Below are positions 7,030-12,639 of a stretch of 12,639 nt of DNA, piece after piece. The stretch's first letter is position 1. The number at the start of each line of letters is the position of its first letter. The notes beneath the pieces are model-generated. The model was not told where the DNA came from, ran no database searches, and saw nothing but the letters and a program-made list of their open reading frames with translations. The DNA comes from G039029935 sp039029935 (lineage in GTDB: Bacteria; Chloroflexota; Anaerolineae; Caldilineales; Caldilineaceae), in assembly GCA_039029935.1 (NCBI GenBank), contig JBCCFC010000259.1:1-12639 (forward strand), given 5' to 3'. Made by a program: the position numbers and the translations under genes.

Positions 7030-7437
7030 ATGAAAAATGTTGTTTGTGTACGTACATATGCGATTTCAGCCGAAACACTCTGGCATTTCCTGCGTGACTT
7101 TTACGCTGATTGGCATCCAGCAATGGCGTGGTGCAAGCGTGAGGCAGACGATGTACGTTGCTTTGCGGGGGTCGATGATGGCACAATTTACCGTGAGCAG
7201 TTAACCGCGTTTGATGACGAGGCGCGGCGGTATCAATATGTTGCGATAGAGGGTATTGACGGGATTGAGTCCTATACTGGCTCTTTGCAAGTGGTTGCGC
7301 TGGGGGAGAGATGCGAGGTCGTGTATGCGGCAGATATCTGTGCCCAACAGCCTCGTTTAAATGAAGTTGCTGCTGGCACGGAAATGATCTTCAACATGGG
7401 GTTGGATACACTTGAAACGATTGTTGAGCAACTTTAG
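7030..7437 (+). CDS. SRPBCC-family (polyketide cyclase/START-like) small protein
   Basis: This 135-residue protein has the size and pattern of the SRPBCC fold: an N-terminal strand followed by SAETLWHFLRDFYADWHPAM (first helices), a run of strands (YREQLTAFDDEARRYQYVAIEG, YTGSLQVVAL, CEVVYAADI) and a long C-terminal helix (GLDTLETIVEQL). Such proteins bind hydrophobic ligands or catalyse cyclisation or aromatisation; no catalytic residue can be assigned here. The ATG has no clear Shine-Dalgarno sequence. A TATACT at 7009-7014, overlapping the end of the second 57-bp repeat, could be a -10 element placing the transcript start just before the ATG, so a very short leader is possible. The alpha/beta hydrolase gene follows on the same strand after 39 bases, so the two may be co-transcribed. 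Confidence 0.8.
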   Translation: MKNVVCVRTYAISAETLWHFLRDFYADWHPAMAWCKREADDVRCFAGVDDGTIYREQLTAFDDEARRYQYVAIEGIDGIESYTGSLQVVALGERCEVVYAADICAQQPRLNEVAAGTEMIFNMGLDTLETIVEQL

Positions 7438-7476
7438 GGTGGTGCGACAACTTCTATCAAAATGGGAGATATGAAG

Positions 7477-8286
7477 ATGATTCACACGCAGGTGATTGAT
7501 GGTAGGCCCATGTTGGCTGTTGATAGTACGGGCAAAGGGGAGTTGGTGCTGTTTTTGCACGGCATTGGTGGTGGGCGTAGCAATTGGCGCGGCCAACTCA
7601 CGGCTTTAGCGTCCATATGCCATGCTGTTGCACTTGATTTTCGTGGCTATGGTGACAGCGAATTGGGTGCTGCACCCGTGACGGTTGAGGCGCAGATGCG
7701 GGATATTCAGCGCGTAATGGCTGCATTTGAGACCAAACAAGTCCATCTCGTTGGCCTTTCCTATGGCAGTTGGCTTGCCGCCTGTTTTGCCCATCTTCAC
7801 CCACAACAGGTTGCCAGCCTCACCTGTTGTGCAGGCAGCACGGGGATGAGCGAAGCGTCCGATGAGGAGATTGACCGCTTCACCAAGCTACGTCTGCGCC
7901 CGATGGAAGCGGGACAGACACCTGCGGACATCGCCGAAAGCGTTATCAGCTTTATCAGCGGACCCAACAGCACCGCAGCCACACGTATGGAAATGGTTGC
8001 GTCCATGAGTGCAATCCCACGCACAACCTATATTGCCGCCCTGCGCTGCTTTCTCAATCCACCTTTCAAAATCAACTTTGAGGCGTTTCGTTTTCCAACC
8101 CGCTTTATCGCTGGTGAGCATGACAAACTTGCGCCACCTGACAAGATGGAGATGGTTGCCAAGCGTGTCCCACATGCGCGTTTTTCAGTGATTGCAGGTG
8201 CAGGTCATCTTGTCAATCTGGAGCAGTCTGCCGCCTTTAATCAACTTTTGCAGGAAGATGCACGTGAGTGGCGGGCTACTACATAG
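7477..8286 (+). CDS. Alpha/beta-fold hydrolase
   Basis: This 269-residue enzyme is a cytoplasmic alpha/beta hydrolase with all expected elements: oxyanion HG in FLHGIGGG (28-29), ALDFRGYGDS after strand 4, the nucleophile elbow GLSYGS (Ser95), the acid Asp216 in AGEHDKLAPP and His244 in GAGHLVNLEQ. The family covers esterases, lactonases and C-C hydrolases, and the substrate cannot be told. I chose ATG 7477 because GGGAG at 7464-7468 lies 8 bases upstream. ATG 7462 has no RBS, and ATG 7471 is only 2 bases from it. The last codons (from about GAAGATGCACGTGAGTGG, encoding EDAREW) fall inside the first unit of a repeat array that continues past the stop, so the C-terminal tail may derive from, or have seeded, that repeat. 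It may share an operon with the SRPBCC gene. Confidence 0.9.
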   Translation: MIHTQVIDGRPMLAVDSTGKGELVLFLHGIGGGRSNWRGQLTALASICHAVALDFRGYGDSELGAAPVTVEAQMRDIQRVMAAFETKQVHLVGLSYGSWLAACFAHLHPQQVASLTCCAGSTGMSEASDEEIDRFTKLRLRPMEAGQTPADIAESVISFISGPNSTAATRMEMVASMSAIPRTTYIAALRCFLNPPFKINFEAFRFPTRFIAGEHDKLAPPDKMEMVAKRVPHARFSVIAGAGHLVNLEQSAAFNQLLQEDAREWRATT

Positions 8287-8572
8287 GTTGCACGGTTTTC
8301 GGGCTATCGCCCGACACTCAGGTAGCCAACCTGAGATACTTTTTCGGGCTGTCGCCCGACGCTCAGGTAGCCAACCTGAGATACTTTCTGGGCAGATGCA
8401 TGTGAGTGGCAAGCCGCTACATCGGTGGAACGTTTTTCGGGCTGTCGCCCGACGCTCAGGTAGCCAACCTGAGATACTTTCAGGTCAGATGCACGTGAGT
8501 GGTGGGCTGCTACATAGATGGCACGATTTTCGGGCTGTCGCCGGCACTCAGGTAGCCAACCTGAGATACCTT
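8251..8572. repeat. Array of ~88-bp repeats with paired hairpins that includes the hydrolase gene tail
   Basis: Three long units (about 8251-8343, 8394-8480 and 8481-8572) begin with a segment close to AGATGCACGTGAGTGG, run through a ctacat motif and end in CGGGC-loop-GCCCG, then CTCAGGT-AGCCA-ACCTGAG, then ATAC. A partial unit carrying only the hairpin pair sits at 8342-8387. In unit 1 the leading segment is the coding end of the hydrolase gene. The last unit has lost a base in its first hairpin and is decaying. CTGGGCAG at 8573-8580, which precedes unit 2 at 8388, recurs immediately before the kinase stop codon, so the array ends at that stop. The region lies between convergent genes. Confidence 0.92.
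8317..8344 (+). terminator. Hairpin plus T-run after the hydrolase gene
   Basis: The stem CTCAGGT (8317-8323) / ACCTGAG (8329-8335) has a 5-base loop and is followed by ATACTTTTT ending at 8344. The 7-bp stem and five Ts, 31 bases after the stop codon, suit a rho-independent terminator. Because the same hairpin occurs four times in the array, termination may be a by-product of the repeat. Confidence 0.45.
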
Positions 8573-8580
8573 CTGGGCAG

Positions 8581-10272
8581 TTATTCTTCGCTGATCTCCA
8601 CCGAATAGACGCGGGGTTGCCAGAAGAACCGACGCGTATGATAGATATAGACCGTTAACACGCTGCCCCAAGGACCGTACCGACCATGTTTATCGGCGAC
8701 CCGCACTCGGAATTCATGCGTCCCTTCTTGCAAGGTCATCTTGTAAAATGCGTGGGAACGGTGAGTCACGTCGCTAGACCCTGCAACGTCGGTATGCTCA
8801 AGCTCATATCGATCTTCTGAGTGCGTGCGATTCCATTCCAACGCCACAGCAATTGTGTACGCCTGGGCATCTGTCACTTGATGCCACTCATAATTTATCC
8901 AGGTTGGTGATGCTAACGTGGGCAGGTGACGCTCTTGGGGCGAAGGGATGCTGTCATCGGGATGCACGGAGACCACCTCGACGGCGCTCCAATGGCCTTT
9001 TTGACCCGAATCCAAGAGAGCGCGCACACGATAGTAATAGTCTTTTGCCAGCGTATTGCTTGTTGAAAATACGACATCGGCTCCTTGGTAGACTTTGGTA
9101 AAGACGCCTTTGCTGGCGTTGATGGCGTGATAGGCCACTTGTAGTTCATATTCTGTCGCATCTGCGACCACAGTCCAGCCAATCTCATAGGCTTGCCCAA
9201 CGGTCGCTGTTAAGGGCAGTTGTAGCATTGGCACTCGTGTTGATTTGGGTAGGGCAGATGCTTGAGGCGTGGCGATAGTCGTGTCTGTCGCACCAATTGG
9301 AACCCAACCAACGACAGGGTTATCGACAGCATCGTAGATGGTCTTGGCTGTAGTGGTTGGCACAAGCGGTGCAAGCTGCTCAACCCATGCCTGCAAGGGG
9401 GGGCAATCGGCCAATGTTTGGGATGTCCATGCTTGCGTAAACAACGCTGCCAGTTCAGAAGACACCGCCGTCAGCGCCTCAACCATCAGCTTGTAATTGT
9501 CACAATCAGAGTCCTGCATCTCTCCATCCGCAAAGAAATGCTCTTCGTCAGCAGCACGTTGAATAGCCTCATCATGCCATGTCACCATCTCGGCCAGCAA
9601 CACCGCCCCCGCAAAACGGTCGCCCTCTGCACACCACTGCCCCCGTTCATGCTGGCGGCTTGCCAGATGATGATAGCCATCGGTGCCTTGGGGAAAGCCT
9701 TCGGTCAGCGTCAATCCGGGACCAAACATGTCCTCGACATCAATCAACGAGACATCGTTTTTCTGCAACCCAACCATGACATTGGCCCCAGCAATATCAC
9801 AGTGAGCAAGCCCCTCCGCTTCTAAATTTGCCAAAATGATGGCCGTCTGATGCGCCAATTGTAAAGCCGTCTCTTGTTCTAATGCGGATTGCGCATAGAT
9901 GATATCAAACCACGTTGTTCCTTCCATCCAAGGCATTAGAATGGCATATTCGAGTTCAGGATATTGTTGAATCAACGCAGGTGCAGTGGTATCTGTCAGA
10001 CAAATGCGGTCGCAAACCTCCAAGCCCTTGCGATTAAACTGCGACAAGGCTTCGCAGGTTTGAACCAGATGGGGCAAACGAAAAGGTTTTTTGAAAATTT
10101 TGAGTGCATACAGTCCATCCGGTGCGCGCAGTTGATAGACCTGTGCTTTGCGGCCCTCTTGACCAAAGGCCATTGAGGGGACGGCTGGGTGCGCAACAAA
10201 CTGATAGGTTGTAATCCCTGATGGGGTTTCTATCATCAGCTCATCGTGTGCTGTTGGTTCAAATTTTGACAT
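8581..10272 (-). CDS. Ser/Thr protein kinase with two C-terminal FN3-like domains (TerY-P triad kinase)
   Basis: This 563-residue kinase is probably the kinase arm of a TerY-P-type triad. The ATP-binding Lys is K58 (YALKIFK). The catalytic loop is HCDIAGANV (D159, N164), with HCD in place of HRD. DVED at 178-181 replaces DFG, keeping the metal-binding Asp, and GTDGYHHLA (197-204) stands where GT-GY-APE usually lies. A linker (about 300-345) without any membrane segment leads to two FN3-like modules (about 345-438 and 450-545; YELQVAYH, YYYRVRAL, HEFRVRVAD, GPWGSV). They should therefore be cytoplasmic and may bind partners. I chose ATG 10272, which overlaps the phosphatase stop by 14 bases and suggests translational coupling; an upstream ATG at 10329 would add 19 residues lying wholly within the phosphatase gene. 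It is the last gene of the unit, and its stop abuts the repeat array. Confidence 0.88.
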   Translation of the reverse strand: MSKFEPTAHDELMIETPSGITTYQFVAHPAVPSMAFGQEGRKAQVYQLRAPDGLYALKIFKKPFRLPHLVQTCEALSQFNRKGLEVCDRICLTDTTAPALIQQYPELEYAILMPWMEGTTWFDIIYAQSALEQETALQLAHQTAIILANLEAEGLAHCDIAGANVMVGLQKNDVSLIDVEDMFGPGLTLTEGFPQGTDGYHHLASRQHERGQWCAEGDRFAGAVLLAEMVTWHDEAIQRAADEEHFFADGEMQDSDCDNYKLMVEALTAVSSELAALFTQAWTSQTLADCPPLQAWVEQLAPLVPTTTAKTIYDAVDNPVVGWVPIGATDTTIATPQASALPKSTRVPMLQLPLTATVGQAYEIGWTVVADATEYELQVAYHAINASKGVFTKVYQGADVVFSTSNTLAKDYYYRVRALLDSGQKGHWSAVEVVSVHPDDSIPSPQERHLPTLASPTWINYEWHQVTDAQAYTIAVALEWNRTHSEDRYELEHTDVAGSSDVTHRSHAFYKMTLQEGTHEFRVRVADKHGRYGPWGSVLTVYIYHTRRFFWQPRVYSVEISEE

Positions 10273-11413
10273 AATATCTAGCGATTGTCTCAATCTCGTT
10301 TGCGAGTAACAGTTCCAAGAGTGTGCCATCGAGCAATAACCAGTCGAGCAATAGCCAATGGACTACCCAGAAGGTGATGCCACAGATCACAGCCAGCACG
10401 ACCAGCAGCGTCATGGATAGATAGTGCAGGACAAGATTCTGCGTAGGTTGATGTTCTGCTGTCTGCGCCGAAGTTTGTACAGAAGAAGTTTGCACAGGCT
10501 CGACAGGTTTTGGAATGACAATTTCTTCTGTTGGAACGCTTGCAGGTAGTGGTTTGTATGGTTCAACGACAATATCGAGCAATGAAATATCATCACTGTC
10601 TGGTGATTGGCTGATCTCCGCAATCTGCACCCGGAGTGTATCCGGCTCTTGGACCAGTTGGTGAAGTTGATTGGCAATGCTGTCGAGGCCATCAGAATAG
10701 ACGAGAATACGCTGGACTTGTTCTAGGGGAATCTGCCTGAAATGCACATGGTCTGCGCCACGTACTCCCTGACGCGTAGACCAGCGCTCTTGGACCGTCC
10801 AGGTGGCATCGAGATGGATGGGGTGATGATCGGTAATCACCTGAACTTCTGTATCCCCCAGCCAGCAAAGATAGAGTTGATGTCCGGCATTGCCGATACT
10901 GTCAACAATTTCAAGCGGCGGCACAAGCTGCCCATAGACAAACATGGTTTCGCTGCCATAGGTGCGCATCTCTTCCAAGGCCAGTTTGAGCAGGGGCGGG
11001 GTTGACGTAGGCAGGACAAACTCGTCCGTCCGTTGCGCTGCCTCAGCCACCAAGCGATTGAGAAAGTTGGTCAGAGCGGTGGGCGGGTCATCGCTCCGCA
11101 TAGAGGAAAGCAGGAGATCCGTGCTATCCATCAGCGTATCGCCCAGAAACTTGGCGGCAAGATCACCACAAAAGGATTGACCAACACCATCACAAACCGC
11201 AAAGGCGATCCCTCCATTAATACACCCAACCGTCAGATAGTCCTGACCCTTGACCTGATGCACAGCACTCTCATGCGAGCGGCGATAGAGGGTGCGAATG
11301 GGGCCATAGACACTGGTGTATTGTTCATAGACCTCATCAGCGGCTTGGTCAACGCGGATGACATCGCCTTCATGAAGTCTGAAACGATTCTGTGATGGTG
11401 TTGCGCTTTCCAA
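10259..11413 (-). CDS. PP2C-family Ser/Thr phosphatase with C-terminal membrane anchor
   Basis: This 384-residue protein has PP2C metal-site motifs in order: CDGVGQSFCGDLAA (D75, G76), YSDGLD (D242) and SDDISLLDIVV (D275/D276). PP2C phosphatases remove phosphate from Ser/Thr with Mn/Mg, and here the likely substrates are the neighbouring kinase and vWA protein. After the catalytic domain comes a Pro/Thr/Gln-rich linker (about 288-325), then a hydrophobic segment (about 328-356) and a Leu-rich tail (WLLLDWLLLDGTLLELLL), so the enzyme is probably tail-anchored with its catalytic domain in the cytoplasm. The start is TTG at 11413, 6 bases after the vWA stop at 11420; no in-frame ATG occurs before residue 96. 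GGGTAGG upstream may serve as a weak ribosome site, helped by coupling. Its end overlaps the kinase start. Confidence 0.9.
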   Translation of the reverse strand: MESATPSQNRFRLHEGDVIRVDQAADEVYEQYTSVYGPIRTLYRRSHESAVHQVKGQDYLTVGCINGGIAFAVCDGVGQSFCGDLAAKFLGDTLMDSTDLLLSSMRSDDPPTALTNFLNRLVAEAAQRTDEFVLPTSTPPLLKLALEEMRTYGSETMFVYGQLVPPLEIVDSIGNAGHQLYLCWLGDTEVQVITDHHPIHLDATWTVQERWSTRQGVRGADHVHFRQIPLEQVQRILVYSDGLDSIANQLHQLVQEPDTLRVQIAEISQSPDSDDISLLDIVVEPYKPLPASVPTEEIVIPKPVEPVQTSSVQTSAQTAEHQPTQNLVLHYLSMTLLVVLAVICGITFWVVHWLLLDWLLLDGTLLELLLANEIETIARYYVKI

Positions 11414-11419
11414 TGTCGC

Positions 11420-12172
11420 CTACCCGCCTGTCACTGGTGTGGCCCCAGACATGGCAAAGCCTAGCTCTACAAAGTCTGGCTCTTCACCGGGGAAGAACAT
11501 ATTGACGCCAGCATTAAGTCCATAGCCAAATTCTTGCATCACGCTGTGATAGCTGTCGGGCATGGGTGATGACATCTCAAAGAGAGCCTGGGCATACTCG
11601 TCAGACAGTTCATCGACACTGGAAATCCCCGGCCACGCCTCCACGTTGGTGTTCTTGAGGATACCTGAACGGATAAAGATATTTTCGACAAGCACGTTGC
11701 CATCAGGGACGGCCATCTCCATAATGCGTTTGGCAATCGGGGCAGGGTCGTCACCGTTGAACTCGCCATCGGTCATGTGACAGACGAGCGGGGCGGGACA
11801 GTGTTGAATGTTGGGTAACTCTGCTTCTAGCAATCGCTCGGCCTCGGCAAAGGCTGCTGCCGTATCGGTCATGTTGAGTGTCGTCAATTGCGGCACCCCC
11901 ATGTTTGCCAGTTCATCAATCGTTTTGACCCCACCAAGCAGGTCAACAACTTCATTGCTATAGGCATACATGGCAATGCGATAGCGAGGGGCGACAATCG
12001 TCCCCTTGGTGGAACGTTGCACCATGCGCACGGCCACCTTTTGCAGCGACTCTGTGACCACGTCAATACGTGTCTTGCTGCCACAGTCATGATTCATCGA
12101 CCCACTGACATCTAGCAGGTAGATGATGAGGGCAGGTGTTTTACTGGTTGCTGGAATTGTATAGTTTGACAT
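11420..12172 (-). CDS. vWA-domain protein, TerY-like
   Basis: This 250-residue protein is almost entirely one von Willebrand A domain. The MIDAS motif is complete: DVSGS (D21, S23, S25), a Thr in MTDT (about 102) and TDGE (D135). YLLDVSGSM near the N terminus, no signal peptide and the position next to PP2C and kinase genes match TerY-like proteins, which bind a divalent metal and scaffold stress or surface-linked signalling complexes. In TerY-P triads the vWA protein is thought to be controlled by phosphorylation. The ATG at 12172 has AGGAG 6 bases upstream. It is the first of the three tightly coupled genes and lies 26 bases after the PIN gene, without an evident terminator between them. 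Confidence 0.9.
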   Translation of the reverse strand: MSNYTIPATSKTPALIIYLLDVSGSMNHDCGSKTRIDVVTESLQKVAVRMVQRSTKGTIVAPRYRIAMYAYSNEVVDLLGGVKTIDELANMGVPQLTTLNMTDTAAAFAEAERLLEAELPNIQHCPAPLVCHMTDGEFNGDDPAPIAKRIMEMAVPDGNVLVENIFIRSGILKNTNVEAWPGISSVDELSDEYAQALFEMSSPMPDSYHSVMQEFGYGLNAGVNMFFPGEEPDFVELGFAMSGATPVTGG

Positions 12173-12178
12173 TTATTG

Positions 12179-12183
12179 CTCCT
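12179..12183 (-). promoter_or_regulatory. Strong RBS of the vWA gene
   Basis: On the minus strand AGGAG stands 6 bases before the ATG at 12172, directly after a run of A/T (12184-12195). It is the clearest ribosome site of the triad, consistent with the later genes relying on coupling. Confidence 0.8.
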
Positions 12184-12198
12184 AAAAAAAATTTTATG

Positions 12199-12603
12199 TC
12201 ACCAGATAGTTTGTACAAGTGAACTGCGGATTTTTAAATCATTGGTAATCAATGGCACTTCTAAATAGAGAGCGGTTGCGCTAATAATTCGATCTGGCAT
12301 CTCTGGAATTTGTTCTCGTGGGATTTGCTTCATCGTTTGCGCTATTTGGTTATTAATAACGATTTCAACTAAGCTACTATCGATGTCATCGAAAAAAGAA
12401 ACAACGAAATCCAACAGGTCTTGGCTAATTCGGTCCTTTTCTGCCAAATAAACAATTTCAACCAATGTCATACTTGAAATGGCAATTTGTTTACCTGAAT
12501 CATCTATATTTTTAAGAAAAGAGAGTGCCTCGTTTGACAGTCGTTTATAAATAGTAATATATAAGATGAGCGTCGGGGTGTCAGCGACGGCAAGAATACA
12601 CAT
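12199..12603 (-). CDS. PIN-domain protein, VapC-like toxin
   Basis: This 134-residue protein has the PIN-domain acidic set: D8 (AVADTPTL), E49 (LVEIVYLAEK), D104 (MPDRIISATAL) and D122 (TNDLKI). Length and motif spacing fit type II toxin ribonucleases (VapC family), which cut RNA with Mg/Mn and are held in check by a partner antitoxin normally encoded just upstream. That gene would lie beyond the right edge. GGAG is 7 bases before the ATG. Codon usage is AT-rich (many AAA, ATT, TTT), unlike the GC-richer neighbours, which suggests later acquisition. It precedes the vWA gene by 26 bases on the same strand and could be co-transcribed, though a role in the triad is only a guess. Confidence 0.88.
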   Translation of the reverse strand: MCILAVADTPTLILYITIYKRLSNEALSFLKNIDDSGKQIAISSMTLVEIVYLAEKDRISQDLLDFVVSFFDDIDSSLVEIVINNQIAQTMKQIPREQIPEMPDRIISATALYLEVPLITNDLKIRSSLVQTIW

Positions 12604-12639
12604 ATCTCATCTCCAATAGATTACCACAATTAACCTCGA
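12604..12639 (-). other. Upstream edge of the PIN gene, possible antitoxin end
   Basis: Read on the minus strand from the window edge, one frame stays open as RLIVVIYWR and stops at TGA just before the PIN ATG, within the GGAGATGAGAT leader. This would fit an antitoxin gene ending 2 bases before the toxin, but nine residues cannot identify it. GGAG at 12611-12614 is the PIN ribosome site. Confidence 0.25.

Noticed and set aside
8251..8572. CRISPR-like array
   Set aside because: The units are long and imperfect, and the segments between hairpin pairs are themselves repeated, so there are no unique spacers; no cas gene is present.
8192..8608. 138-codon open frame on the plus strand with repeated SGSQPEIL-type segments
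   Set aside because: It starts inside the hydrolase gene in another frame and is simply a translation of the hairpin repeat array; the periodic peptide reflects DNA repeats.

Overview
The window looks like an accessory stretch of a Chloroflexota-like (filamentous green non-sulphur relative) chromosome or metagenomic contig. The reasons are indirect. It has a CHAT/NB-ARC/TPR STAND protein of the type abundant there, a huge multidomain secreted subtilase with WSG-type hexapeptide repeats, a secreted protein ending in YLPLIVR, and several short palindromic repeat families. GC is moderate to high over most genes and clearly lower in the PIN gene at the right edge. No rRNA, tRNA, transposase or CRISPR array was found.

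Layout: bases 1-275 form an almost perfect inverted repeat (131-bp arms, 13-base centre) that runs off the left edge and may be an assembly or amplification fold-back. The right arm already carries the C-terminal end of a CHAT protease-like domain, which continues rightwards into an NB-ARC ATPase and a TPR array. This STAND gene is broken: its CHAT frame closes in stops near the palindrome centre, and a single in-frame TGA at 1159-1161 splits the ATPase half from the TPR half. An 8-bp G-rich tandem repeat overlaps its stop codon. A hairpin-rich intergenic region follows, then a near-consensus promoter (TTGACA, 16 bp, TATACT) driving a 1163-residue exported subtilisin-family protease.

Next come two 57-bp repeats, each folding as a clover-leaf (an outer stem enclosing two hairpins), a SRPBCC-family protein and an alpha/beta hydrolase. 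The hydrolase's last codons lie inside a roughly 88-bp repeat unit that is copied downstream in an array with paired hairpins. The array ends exactly at the stop codon of the convergent kinase gene.

The right part (8581-12603, minus strand) is a tightly packed unit read in the order PIN-domain VapC-like protein, vWA-domain protein, PP2C-type phosphatase with a C-terminal membrane segment, and Ser/Thr kinase with two C-terminal FN3-like modules. The vWA-PP2C-kinase trio matches the TerY-P triad type of signalling module. I infer that vWA is the metal-dependent scaffold or phosphorylation target, and that the kinase and phosphatase set its state. The membrane-tethered phosphatase and the apparently cytoplasmic FN3 modules are the most distinctive departures. 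The grouping of CHAT-STAND, secreted protease, TerY-P-like triad and PIN toxin suggests a conflict or stress-response island, but nothing in the sequence links the left and right halves functionally.
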